Origin: Armatimonadaceae bacterium
Lineage (GTDB): Bacteria; Armatimonadota; Armatimonadia; Armatimonadales; Armatimonadaceae
Assembly (NCBI GenBank): GCA_030446525.1
Contig: JAUJNC010000097.1
Location: forward strand, 1 to 14,925
Direction of reading: 5' to 3'
Length of the DNA stretch: 14,925 nucleotides
The position numbers and the translations under genes were made by a program. Below are positions 1-6,894 of the stretch, piece after piece; within the stretch, counting starts at the first letter, position 1, and each line of letters begins with the position of its first letter. Under the pieces are notes generated by a model. It was not told where the DNA came from. It searched no databases and saw only the letters and a program-made list of their open reading frames with translations.

Positions 1-1114
1 GGCGGGACGGGCCGCGGCTGGAGTAGGTGGCGATGCGGTCGTTCGCACGCCCGCCCCCCGTAGGCTTCATGGCGCCCACGGTGATGACGTACGGGCTGTT
101 GCCCGGGGAGTGGACCGCGCCGAAGGCGGTGCCATACCCCTCGTTGGTCAGGAGCAGGGAGGGCAGGGGCTGCAAACGCCCGGCGTTGCCGGCGGCGCAG
201 ACCACGACGATGCCGGCCTTCCACACCTGCTCGACCGCCCGGCACAGCGGATCGTTCGCATAGCTCTCGCCCACGGGATGGCCCAGGGACAGGTTGATCA
301 CGCGGATGTTGTAGGCGCTCCGGTTGTTCACCACCCACTGGATGCCGGCGATGACGTTGCTGACGGTGCCGGCGCCCCGGGCGTCGAGCACGCGGATGTT
401 AACGAGCTTGGCTTCGCGGGCGATGCCGTAGAAGGTGCGGTAATATCGGGGACCCGTGGAGGATCGGCCGTTGCCGGCGATGATGCCGGCCACGTGCGTG
501 CCGTGACCGCACTGGTCGTCGGCAGAATTGGTGCCCGGCACGAAGTTAACGTCGGCACGGATGCGCGACCTCTGGTTCTCGTTCAGATCCGCGCCGCCGC
601 GGATGCCGCTATCGATCACGGCCACGGTGACGCCGTCGCCCGTCAGCCGATACTGGCTGTAGGCCACATCGGCCCGGCTGGAGCCGACCGTGAACTCGTC
701 ACTCTTCTTCACCTGGGCATCGGCGGACAGGCGCCGCACAAAGGGCAGGGCGGCCAAGCGGGACAAGTTCTTGTTGGGCACGCGCACGGCCATGGACTCG
801 ATGAGGGGCAAGTGGCGATACACATAGCCGCCAAGAGCATGGATCCGGCTCTTGTGTCCGAGCATCAGGGGGCCATCCAGCCGCACGATGACCGACGACC
901 AGCCGGATGTCGGCTTCGCCGCCATCTTCCGCAGCAGGAACAGGTCGCTCTTGTAGGATAAGAACAGGTCACCTTTGCGGGAAAGTTCACCCGCCCGGGC
1001 GGGTAAGAAGGTAATTGACAACAAGCACGACAGCAACAAGACCGCCATGCTGGTTGTGCCTCGCCCCGCGAGGCGGCGCCAGATGAAGGAGATGGAGCAG
1101 GAAGGGACGCGCAT
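1..1114 (-). CDS. secreted subtilisin-like serine protease (S8 family), N-terminal part
   Basis: Partial gene of 371 codons that runs off the left edge of the window. Residues 1-42 look like a signal peptide with a long n-region (hydrophobic stretch about 24-37, cleavage near ARA-GE). Residues about 72-135 resemble an I9-type inhibitor propeptide. The catalytic domain starts near 145: the Asp is in VIDSG (D168), the His in CGHGTHVAG (H204), and the oxyanion-hole Asn in AAGN (N310). The visible part ends at YSSRGPS, just before the expected GTS serine motif, so the serine and C-terminus cannot be checked. The ATG at 1114 is chosen because AAAGGAG lies six bases upstream; Met23 is a weaker alternative. 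It is probably exported, self-processed and degrades extracellular protein. It is divergent from the ABC-F gene and has its own consensus promoter. The S8 family call is firm; the substrate is unknown. Confidence 0.93.
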   Translation of the reverse strand, partial: MRVPSCSISFIWRRLAGRGTTSMAVLLLSCLLSITFLPARAGELSRKGDLFLSYKSDLFLLRKMAAKPTSGWSSVIVRLDGPLMLGHKSRIHALGGYVYRHLPLIESMAVRVPNKNLSRLAALPFVRRLSADAQVKKSDEFTVGSSRADVAYSQYRLTGDGVTVAVIDSGIRGGADLNENQRSRIRADVNFVPGTNSADDQCGHGTHVAGIIAGNGRSSTGPRYYRTFYGIAREAKLVNIRVLDARGAGTVSNVIAGIQWVVNNRSAYNIRVINLSLGHPVGESYANDPLCRAVEQVWKAGIVVVCAAGNAGRLQPLPSLLLTNEGYGTAFGAVHSPGNSPYVITVGAMKPTGGGRANDRIATYSSRGPSR

Positions 1115-1120
1115 TAGAAG

Positions 1121-1127
1121 CTCCTTT
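1121..1127 (-). promoter_or_regulatory. strong ribosome binding site of the subtilase
   Basis: On the minus strand this reads AAAGGAG, followed by six bases and then ATG at 1114. It decides the start against the internal Met23 codon, which has no such site. Confidence 0.8.
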
Positions 1128-1133
1128 ACTATC

Positions 1134-1164
1134 TCTACTACTTTTTTATTACTTCTACTACTTT
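1134..1164 (-). repeat. two direct repeats AAAGTAGTAGA in the subtilase leader
   Basis: On the minus strand the 11-mer AAAGTAGTAGA occurs twice (1164-1154 and 1144-1134), exactly 20 bases apart, in a purine-rich tract between the promoter and the ribosome binding site. More AGTA units sit between and after the copies. The tract lies inside the inferred 84-base untranslated leader. It could be a binding site for a protein on DNA or RNA, or a simple low-complexity leader. No known element is recognised. Confidence 0.6.
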
Positions 1165-1204
1165 GACACAGTTGGAACGAGCGTGAGCAGCATACCCGTC
1201 ACCT

Positions 1205-1232
1205 ATTATACCAAAGGTAGTTTAAATGTCAA
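1205..1232 (-). promoter_or_regulatory. perfect-consensus sigma-70 promoter of the subtilase
   Basis: On the minus strand TTGACA (1232-1227) is followed after 16 bases by TATAAT (1210-1205). TGG directly precedes the -10 hexamer, giving an extended -10 (TGN). Both hexamers match the consensus fully. Transcription would start near 1198, about 84 bases before the ATG at 1114. The surroundings are far richer in A and T than the rest of the window, which favours melting. Confidence is high for a GC-rich genome, where such a match is unlikely by chance. Confidence 0.85.
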
Positions 1233-1336
1233 AATAAAAAAGTAAAGTTTTGTCGGTATTTTAGATTTGTTTTATTATCTGTTAATAGCGACAAATGCAA
1301 TTTAGTATCCGTTCGTCCGAGCAGACACACTATAGT

Positions 1337-1350
1337 TCACATGCATGTGA
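1337..1350. promoter_or_regulatory. perfect 14-bp palindrome, candidate operator
   Basis: TCACATGCATGTGA is identical to its own reverse complement. It lies between the two divergent promoters, about 105 bases upstream of the subtilase -35 and 86 bases upstream of the ABC-F -35. A dimeric regulator could bind here and act on either gene. The half-sites are in the reverse arrangement of a CRP site, so this is not a CRP box. No regulator gene is visible in the window. Confidence 0.45.
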
Positions 1351-1436
1351 GTGCAACAGAGAAAGCGGTGTGCAAGCTTCTCTTTTTCAGCGACGGCGGA
1401 TCCCTTTTCTTGTTCGTGAAAAGACGCGGCTCCCGT

Positions 1437-1465
1437 TTGACAGCCGCGCCCGGCGCCGATACAAT
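1437..1465 (+). promoter_or_regulatory. near-consensus promoter giving a leaderless ABC-F transcript
   Basis: TTGACA (1437-1442), 17 bases, TACAAT (1460-1465). The expected start of transcription, about 6-8 bases after the -10, falls near 1472, only a few bases before the ATG at 1476. No Shine-Dalgarno sequence precedes that ATG. Sequence and geometry together point to a leaderless mRNA. Confidence 0.72.
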
Positions 1466-1475
1466 CGATAGTGGT

Positions 1476-3410
1476 ATGAGCCTCCTTACCGTTTCCAATG
1501 TGGGCAAAGATTTCGGGCCCCAGCGGGTGCTCGAGACGGTGAACCTGCGCGTGGCGCGCGGCGAGAAGATCGGCATCGTCGGCAAGAACGGCGGCGGTAA
1601 GACGACGCTGCTGCGCCTGCTGATCGGCGCGGAAACGCCCGACGCCGGCAGCGTGCGCGTCGCGCGGGGTGTGCGCATCGGGTACCTCGCCCAGGCCGCG
1701 GACCTGGACCAGACCCGCACGGTGCGCCAGGAGGCCGAAACGGCCCTGAACGCCCTGCTCGACGCCGAGGCCCGCCTGCGCGAGACCGAGGCGCTCCTCG
1801 CCGAGCGCCCCGACGACGAGGACGCGCTGGACGCCTACGCCGCCGCCCGCGACCGGTTCGAGTTCGCCGGGGGCGACCACGCCCGGGACAATCTTCTGGG
1901 CGCCCTGGTCGCGATGGGGTTCGAGGACGCCGATCTGGACAAGCCGGTCTCGGTGCTCTCCGGCGGCGAGAAGACGCGCCTTTCGATGGCGAAGCTCCTC
2001 GTCTCCGCGCCCGATGTGCTGGCTTTGGACGAGCCGACGAACCACCTGGACATCCGCGCGGTGGAATGGCTGGAGGGTTTCCTCACCCGCTTCCCGGGCG
2101 CCGTCCTCGTCGTTTCGCACGACCGGCGGCTGCTTTCCACGGTCGCCCAGACCGTTTGGGAGGTGGAGTCGCAGCGCGTCACCGTCTACTCCGGTGGCTT
2201 CGATGCCTATCGCGAGCGGCGGGCGGCGGATCGGCTCCGTCAGCAGGAGGAGTACGAGCGGCAGCAGCAGGACATCGAGAGGCTCGAGGCCTTTATCCGC
2301 AAGAACAAGGAGGGCAACCTGTCGCGCCAGGCCAAGAGCCGCGAAAAGGCGCTCGCCCGGATGGAGCGGGTGGAGCGGCCGGTGAGCGAAGGGCACGCGA
2401 TGAAGACGCGCCTGCAATCGTCGGGGCGGTCGGGGCGCGAGGTGGTGGTGTGCGAGCACGCCACCAAGCGCTACGGCCCGAAGGTCCTGCTCCAGGACAC
2501 GACGTTCGCGATCGAGCGCGGGGAGCGGGTGGGCATCGTCGGCCCCAACGGGGCCGGCAAGACCACCTTCCTCGAGATGGTGCTGGGCGACGAGACGCCC
2601 GACGCGGGCACGGTGCGGCGCGGGCACGGCGTCACCGTCGCCTATCACAGGCAGGAGGCCGACGACTTCGATCCGGACCTGAGCGTGCTGGAAAACTTTT
2701 ATGAGCGCGCCGGGATGACGGTCGGGCAGGCGCGGGCGCATCTGGCGAAGTTTTTGTTCACGGGCGAGGACGTGTTCAAGCCGGTCTCGGCCCTGTCGGG
2801 CGGGGAGCGGGCCAAGCTGGCGATGGCGCTGATGGTGCTGTCCCCCGCCAACCTGCTGATCCTGGACGAGCCGACCAACCACCTCGACATCGACTCCTGC
2901 GACGCCCTGACCGAGTCGCTGAACCGCTACGAGGGCACGCTGCTCCTCGTCTCGCACGACCGCACCCTCCTGGACGCCGTGACGAAGCGGACCATGGCCC
3001 TGGAGGGCGGCGGCAAAGTGACGCTCTTCCCCGGCCCCTACAGCGCCTACCGCGAGGCGCGTGATACCGCGGTATGGCCCCCCCCGCCCCGCACACCCGC
3101 GCCCGCCGCGAAGGTGAGCGGCACAAGGAACGGCGCGGCGCCCGCTTCCGCCCCCGCGCGCGGGCTGAATGCCCACCAGCTCTCCAAAGAGCGGCAGCGG
3201 GCCGCCCGGCGCGTCGCCGCTCTGGAAGCCGACGTGGAGGCGCTGGAAGCGCGCCTGAAAGAGATCGAGGCCGGACTCTCCGCCCCGGCCTCCGCGGACG
3301 CCGCCCTTTCCCTGGCCGACGAATACGCCCGGGTCAAGGATGCGGTCGCCAGCCGGATCGCCGAGTGGGAAGCCGCCACCCTGGAAGCCGAGGCGCTCGG
3401 CGCGACGTAG
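1476..3410 (+). CDS. ABC-F family ATPase (Uup/ABCF3-like ribosome-associated)
   Basis: A 644-residue soluble protein with two ATPase domains and no membrane segments, as in ABC-F proteins, which act on the ribosome rather than in transport. Domain 1: Walker A GKNGGGKT (36-43), signature LSGGEKTR (about 161-168), Walker B with LDEPTNHLD (D185). A charged linker rich in Gln, Glu and Arg spans about 235-310 and matches the inter-domain arm that reaches the ribosomal P/E sites. Domain 2: Walker A GPNGAGKT (356-363), signature LSGGERAK (about 440), DEPTNHLD (D464). A Pro/Ala-rich spacer (about 530-560) leads to a C-terminal coiled coil (about 566-635), as in Uup. The start ATG 1476 (MSLLTVSNV) is preferred over an in-frame ATG at 1341 because the extra 45 residues are unlike the family and would lie upstream of the promoter. 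Role: translation factor or antibiotic protection; which one cannot be told. Confidence 0.93.
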   Translation: MSLLTVSNVGKDFGPQRVLETVNLRVARGEKIGIVGKNGGGKTTLLRLLIGAETPDAGSVRVARGVRIGYLAQAADLDQTRTVRQEAETALNALLDAEARLRETEALLAERPDDEDALDAYAAARDRFEFAGGDHARDNLLGALVAMGFEDADLDKPVSVLSGGEKTRLSMAKLLVSAPDVLALDEPTNHLDIRAVEWLEGFLTRFPGAVLVVSHDRRLLSTVAQTVWEVESQRVTVYSGGFDAYRERRAADRLRQQEEYERQQQDIERLEAFIRKNKEGNLSRQAKSREKALARMERVERPVSEGHAMKTRLQSSGRSGREVVVCEHATKRYGPKVLLQDTTFAIERGERVGIVGPNGAGKTTFLEMVLGDETPDAGTVRRGHGVTVAYHRQEADDFDPDLSVLENFYERAGMTVGQARAHLAKFLFTGEDVFKPVSALSGGERAKLAMALMVLSPANLLILDEPTNHLDIDSCDALTESLNRYEGTLLLVSHDRTLLDAVTKRTMALEGGGKVTLFPGPYSAYREARDTAVWPPPPRTPAPAAKVSGTRNGAAPASAPARGLNAHQLSKERQRAARRVAALEADVEALEARLKEIEAGLSAPASADAALSLADEYARVKDAVASRIAEWEAATLEAEALGAT

Positions 3411-3411
3411 A

Positions 3412-3475
3412 ACGCCGGGGACACGGGTATAATACCGGCGTCGCTGGCGCGATCGGGAGCGCGGCGACGCCGGTA
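3412..3475 (+). promoter_or_regulatory. promoter and folded leader of the ferredoxin gene
   Basis: A -10 hexamer TATAAT (3428-3433) lies inside the odd palindrome GGTATAATACC (3426-3436); no good -35 is seen. Right after it is a perfect 12-bp inverted repeat, TACCGGCGTCGC (3433-3444) and GCGACGCCGGTA (3464-3475), with a 19-base loop. A third segment, ACGCCGG (3412-3418), just after the ABC-F stop, can pair with the same left arm (3435-3441). A transcript reading through from the ABC-F gene could fold in two exclusive ways, while one starting near 3440 would carry little of the left arm. The hairpin lacks a T tract, so it is a poor intrinsic terminator. AGGAGG follows at about 3487. Confidence 0.5.
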
Positions 3476-3499
3476 CCGCAACAATCAGGAGGACAGCCC

Positions 3500-3820
3500 A
3501 TGCCCATTGTCACCGTGGAAGGCGAAAAATCGTTTGAGGTCCCCGCCGGGAAGAAGCTGGTGCTCGCCATCGAGGACGCCGGGATCGACATCCTGCACCG
3601 CTGCGGCGGCAACGCCCGCTGCACCACTTGCCGCGTCGAGATACTGGAGGGCGAGGTCCCGCCCATGAGCGACGCGGAGCGCGACGCGCTGGAAGACCCG
3701 GAGCTCATCGCGCAGTATCGCCTTTCGTGCCAGATACGCGTCCAGAGCGACCTCACGGCGCACGTCTGGGGTCGGGCCTCCGAGCGCGGCATCCCCCCGG
3801 GCGACCGCCCGGAAGAGTGA
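3500..3820 (+). CDS. 2Fe-2S ferredoxin, plant/adrenodoxin-type fold
   Basis: A 106-residue cytoplasmic electron carrier. The four cluster ligands are visible as C35-x5-C41-x2-C44-x32-C77 (CGGNARCTTC, then LSCQ), the pattern of the fer2 domain. The Cys spacing and the short C-terminal tail fit the family; the tail (GRASERGIPPGDRPEE) is charged and probably disordered. The start ATG 3500 has AGGAGG seven to twelve bases upstream. It follows the ABC-F gene by 89 bases, which hold a -10 hexamer and a strong inverted repeat, and precedes the M16 genes by 46 bases. No partner reductase or oxygenase is in the window, so its redox partner is unknown. Regulation by the folded leader is possible but unproven. 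Confidence 0.92.
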   Translation: MPIVTVEGEKSFEVPAGKKLVLAIEDAGIDILHRCGGNARCTTCRVEILEGEVPPMSDAERDALEDPELIAQYRLSCQIRVQSDLTAHVWGRASERGIPPGDRPEE

Positions 3821-3866
3821 CGGCGCCGGGATAAAGCGCCAGCACAATCCCGTATAAGGAAGCGTG

Positions 3867-5273
3867 ATGCGACGACGTACGTTTATCGCGGCGGCTTCGA
3901 TGGCCGCCCTGGCGGCCCTCGCGCCGCAAGAAAGCGCGGGGACACAGACACACGACAGCGCCGCCAAGGTGCCGGAAGTCAAGTTCATCGACTACCGGCT
4001 CCCGAACGGGCTTCGCGTGCTGCTCGCGCCGGACAAGACGGCGCCGGTCATCGCCGTCAACGTGACCTACGATGTCGGGTCACGCAACGAGCGGCCGGGA
4101 CGGACCGGTTTCGCCCATCTGTTCGAGCACATGATGTTCCAGGGATCGGCCAACGTCGGCAGGGGGGAGCACTTCCTGCTGATCCAGAACAACGGCGGGA
4201 GCCTGAACGGCACGACCAACCAGGACCGCACGAACTACTACGCGGTACTGCCTGCCAACCAGCTCGATCTGCTCCTCTTCCTGGAGGCGGACCGGATGCG
4301 CGGGCTGGACATCAGCCAGGAGAACCTGGACAACCAGCGCGCCGTGGTCCAGGAGGAGCGCCGGCAACGATACGACAACCAGCCCTACGGGCAGGTGTTC
4401 GAGACGATCCTGGACCTGGCCTACGAGAGCTTCCCTTACAAGCACAGCACCATCGGCTCGCTGGCGGACCTGAATGCGGCGGACCTCGACGACGTGCGGC
4501 AGTTCTTCAAAATCTACTACGCCCCCAACAACGCCGCCCTGGCCCTCGCCGGCGACTTCGACGTGAACGAGGCCAGGGCCAAGATCGAGAAGTACTTCGG
4601 CCCGATCCCGCGGCAGCCCGCGCCCGCGCCTGTCAGCGTCAACGAACCCCTGGGGCGCGGCGAGCGGCGCAAAACCATCAACGATCCGCTCGCACCGTCG
4701 CCACGCTATGGCGCTGCCTACACGGCGGTGCCCGGCAACCACCCGGACTTCTTCGCGCTGAGCCTGCTGGGCGAGGTCCTGAGCTCGGGCCGCACGTCGC
4801 GGCTGTACCCCGCCCTCATCGAGAAGGATCTCGCCACCAGCGTCGGGGCCGGGATCTTCGAGTCGCGCGGACCGGGCCTGTTCCTCGTGACGGCGAACCT
4901 TCCGCGCGGCGGGGATAGTCGGTCTGCCGATGTCGCCGCGGTGGAAAAGATCATCGACGCGCAGATCGCGCGCATCCAGCAGGACGGCGTCACCGACGAG
5001 GAGCTTGCCAAGGTCAAGACGCAGGCGCGCGCCCAGGCTATCGGCCGGCTGCAGAGCGCGCAGAGCCGCGCCGGCGCCCTGGCGCAGTACGCGATCTATT
5101 ACGACAACCCGGACCGCATCAACACGGAGCTTCGCAGCCTCCAGACCGTGACCGCCGCCGATGTGCGCCGCGTGGCGCACAAGTACCTCACCCGAAACAA
5201 CCGCGTGGTCGTCATCGCGCTTCCCGCCGCGGGCGGCGCGCCCGCGGCGCCGAAGGGAGCAACCGCCCCATGA
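3867..5273 (+). CDS. M16B zinc metallopeptidase, catalytic (HxxEH) subunit
   Basis: A 468-residue insulinase/pitrilysin-family protein of normal M16B length. The inverted zinc motif is HLFEH (84-88), with the third ligand expected at the glutamate pair E163/E164 (VVQEERR), about 76 residues on. The N-terminus MRRRTFIAAASMAALAALAP looks like an export signal with a twin-arginine-like RRxF pattern, so the enzyme likely acts outside the cytoplasm. The C-terminal half is the structural M16 repeat and lacks the R/Y pair. ATG 3867 is chosen over GTG 3864 because AAGGA ends six bases before it. The stop codon overlaps an ATG at 5270, but that frame closes after 43 codons. With the next gene it probably forms a heterodimer, as known for Sphingomonas Sph2681/Sph2682. 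It would cut peptides inside the closed chamber; the natural substrate is unknown. Confidence 0.93.
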   Translation: MRRRTFIAAASMAALAALAPQESAGTQTHDSAAKVPEVKFIDYRLPNGLRVLLAPDKTAPVIAVNVTYDVGSRNERPGRTGFAHLFEHMMFQGSANVGRGEHFLLIQNNGGSLNGTTNQDRTNYYAVLPANQLDLLLFLEADRMRGLDISQENLDNQRAVVQEERRQRYDNQPYGQVFETILDLAYESFPYKHSTIGSLADLNAADLDDVRQFFKIYYAPNNAALALAGDFDVNEARAKIEKYFGPIPRQPAPAPVSVNEPLGRGERRKTINDPLAPSPRYGAAYTAVPGNHPDFFALSLLGEVLSSGRTSRLYPALIEKDLATSVGAGIFESRGPGLFLVTANLPRGGDSRSADVAAVEKIIDAQIARIQQDGVTDEELAKVKTQARAQAIGRLQSAQSRAGALAQYAIYYDNPDRINTELRSLQTVTAADVRRVAHKYLTRNNRVVVIALPAAGGAPAAPKGATAP

Positions 5274-5287
5274 ACCTAACCCCCCCG

Positions 5288-5328
5288 CCCCCATCCCACC
5301 CACGGAACGGGGGGCCGAGGGAAGGGGG
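5288..5328. repeat. GC-rich imperfect foldback between the two M16 genes
   Basis: CCCCCATCCC (5288-5297) pairs with GGGAAGGGGG (5319-5328) with a single A/A mismatch, around a 21-base loop. It fills most of the 96-base gap between two genes expected to be tightly coupled. C-run/G-run foldbacks of this type are often dispersed repeats in GC-rich genomes; only one copy is visible here. It may have been inserted and have moved the start of the downstream gene. Confidence 0.5.
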
Positions 5329-5369
5329 AGCTAGCGGCGAAAGCGTCAAGTGCCCCGCGCGAAGCAGAA

Positions 5370-6872
5370 GTGGTACGTGCGACCGGGTACCCCCGGGGTA
5401 GGTGGCTCCTCCCTCTGCTCGCGCTTCTCGTCACCGGGGGCGCGGCGCCGGCGCAGGAGACGGGCGGCGTGGCCGCGCCCCCCGCCCGCCGGTCCACGGT
5501 CGTCAAGGGCAAGGCGCCGGCCACCAGGGAGCTTCTGCGGGTCAAATTCCCCCGGCCGCAGGAGTTCCGGCTCCCCAACGGCGCGCGCGTGTTTGTCCTG
5601 GAAGACCACCGGCTGCCGACCTTCAGCTGCACCCTGTCGCTCAAGGCGGGATCCCTGTTCGATACCAAGCCGGGCGTCGCCGACATCACGGCGGCGATGC
5701 TGGATGAGGGGACCCGGACGCGCACGTTCCAGCAGATCGCGGACGAGACCGAGCGGCTGGCCGCGAACCTGGGCGCGAGCGCGGGGGCCGAGCTTGCCAG
5801 CATCAGCGTCAGCGGCCTGTCCGAGAACACGGACCGGCTCATCACCCTGATGGCGGACGCGCTTTTGAACCCGTCGTTCCCGGACGACCGGCTCGCCCGG
5901 GTCAAGTTCCAGACGGTGCAGCGCCTGGCCCAGCAGCGCTCCGACCCCGGTTTCCTGGCCTCGGAGCTTTCCGCGAAGGTGTTCTACGGCAACACCCCGT
6001 ACGCCCGCATCTCGCCTACGGTCGAGGAGGTCCAGGCGATCACGCGTGACGACGTCGCCCGGTTCCACGACCGGTTCTACCGCCCCGGCGGCGCGATCCT
6101 GGGGATCGTGGGCGACGTGAATGCCCGCACGATCGTCGAGAAGCTCCGGACGGCCCTCGGCCCGTGGAAGCCCGCGGGCGGCGAGCCGCCCCTGCCGGCC
6201 GCGACGTTCGCGCCCAAGGAGGCGACGCGCATCTACCTGATCGACCGTCCGGGCTCGGCGCAGACCCTCCTCTCTTTCGGTAACATCGGCATCACGCGGA
6301 CCGACCCCGATTACATGCCCCTGGTCGTGGCCAACCGCATCCTGGGCGGCAACTTCGGCGCGCGGCTCAACCAGAACCTGCGCGAGGATAAGGGCTACAC
6401 CTACGGTGCGAGATCCTCCTTCTCCGCGCCCAGGTGGCCGGGCGTCGTCGAGGCGAGCGCCAGCGTCCGCACGCCCGTGACCGCGCCCGCCGTGGCCGAG
6501 TTTCTGAAGGAGTTCGAACGTATCCAGAAGGAGCCGGTTTCGCGGCAGGAGCTCGACGCCGCCAAGCGGGCCATCGTAGGCAGCTTCGCGCGGACGCTGG
6601 AAAGCCCCGCGAGCCTCCTGGGCCGCGCCCTGGAGCTGGTGCAGTACGGCCTTCCCGCCGATTACTGGGACACGTACCCGGCGAAGCTCGAGGCCGTGAC
6701 CGCCGAGGACGTGCGGCGCGTGGCCCGCAAGTATCTGGGCGAGAACCGCATCCAGCTTGTCGCCGTGGGCGAGCGCAAGCAAATCGAGGAAGTTCTGAAA
6801 AAGTATGGTCCGATCGAGGTGTTCGACACCAGCGGCGAGCCGGCGGGAGACGCCTCCGCGACCGCTCGCTAA
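5370..6872 (+). CDS. M16B peptidase-like, non-catalytic (R/Y-pair) subunit
   Basis: A 500-residue M16-family protein with an N-terminal signal peptide (hydrophobic about 12-25, likely cleavage near APAQ). Where HxxEH should stand it has ITAAMLDEG (about residue 105), so it cannot bind the catalytic zinc. It keeps the motif NLREDKGYTYGARS, with R338 and Y345 seven apart, the R/Y pair that M16B partners use to hold the substrate carboxyl/amide groups. This is the expected complement of the upstream subunit, and the pair very likely work as one exported peptidase. The start is GTG 5370: an in-frame TAA at 5277 and the lack of any other ATG, GTG or TTG leave no better choice upstream, although the ribosome binding site is weak (AGAAG). 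Translational coupling from the upstream stop seems disturbed by the 96-base gap. Confidence 0.92.
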   Translation: MVRATGYPRGRWLLPLLALLVTGGAAPAQETGGVAAPPARRSTVVKGKAPATRELLRVKFPRPQEFRLPNGARVFVLEDHRLPTFSCTLSLKAGSLFDTKPGVADITAAMLDEGTRTRTFQQIADETERLAANLGASAGAELASISVSGLSENTDRLITLMADALLNPSFPDDRLARVKFQTVQRLAQQRSDPGFLASELSAKVFYGNTPYARISPTVEEVQAITRDDVARFHDRFYRPGGAILGIVGDVNARTIVEKLRTALGPWKPAGGEPPLPAATFAPKEATRIYLIDRPGSAQTLLSFGNIGITRTDPDYMPLVVANRILGGNFGARLNQNLREDKGYTYGARSSFSAPRWPGVVEASASVRTPVTAPAVAEFLKEFERIQKEPVSRQELDAAKRAIVGSFARTLESPASLLGRALELVQYGLPADYWDTYPAKLEAVTAEDVRRVARKYLGENRIQLVAVGERKQIEEVLKKYGPIEVFDTSGEPAGDASATAR

Positions 6873-6876
6873 TGCC

Positions 6877-6894
6877 GAGGGGACGCGTCCCTTT
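6877..6894 (+). terminator. possible terminator after the M16 pair
   Basis: The segment contains the perfect palindrome GGGACGCGTCCC (6880-6891). As RNA it can fold into a seven-pair stem (6877-6883 with 6888-6894, two G-U pairs) with a CGCG loop. The right arm ends in TTT and then GGG, so the U tract is short. It starts four bases after the M16 stop. Function is plausible, not certain. Confidence 0.4.

Larger units (their letters stand above)
1115..1475. other. AT-rich divergent intergenic region
   Basis: These 361 bases between the subtilase and the ABC-F gene hold no convincing gene. The centre (about 1200-1320) is strongly AT-rich, unlike the flanking sequence. The region contains the subtilase promoter and leader repeats, a 14-bp palindrome, and the ABC-F promoter. 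A second possible plus-strand promoter is TTGTCG (1250-1255), 17 bases, TATTAT (1273-1278), which would give a transcript with a leader of about 190 bases for the ABC-F gene. A continuous reading frame covers 1341-1475 ahead of the ABC-F gene, but it does not look coding. Confidence 0.7.

Noticed and set aside
110..961. A 283-codon plus-strand frame opposite the subtilase
   Set aside because: The minus strand encodes the subtilase with its Asp, His and Asn motifs; the plus frame is His/Ala/Gly-rich shadow.
1337..1350. CRP-type binding site
   Set aside because: The half-sites TCACA and TGTGA are in reverse order and without the six-base spacer of a CRP box.
1341..1475. N-terminal extension of the ABC-F protein from ATG 1341
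   Set aside because: The 45 extra residues are unlike the family and overlap the -35 and -10 of a strong promoter; ATG 1476 starts the conserved domain.
1302..3176. A 624-codon open frame on the minus strand opposite the ABC-F gene
   Set aside because: It is antisense to a gene with complete Walker and signature motifs, has a composition typical of GC-rich shadow frames and shows no domain.
3853..3858. TATAAG as a promoter for the first M16 gene
   Set aside because: It overlaps the AAGGA ribosome binding site, is only nine bases from the start codon and has no -35.
4080..5303. A 407-codon minus-strand frame opposite the first M16 gene
   Set aside because: Antisense shadow; Val/Arg/Gly-rich with no recognisable motif, against an M16 gene with a full zinc motif.
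5346..6782. A 478-codon minus-strand frame opposite the second M16 gene
   Set aside because: Antisense shadow of the R/Y subunit; no motif and no ribosome binding site.
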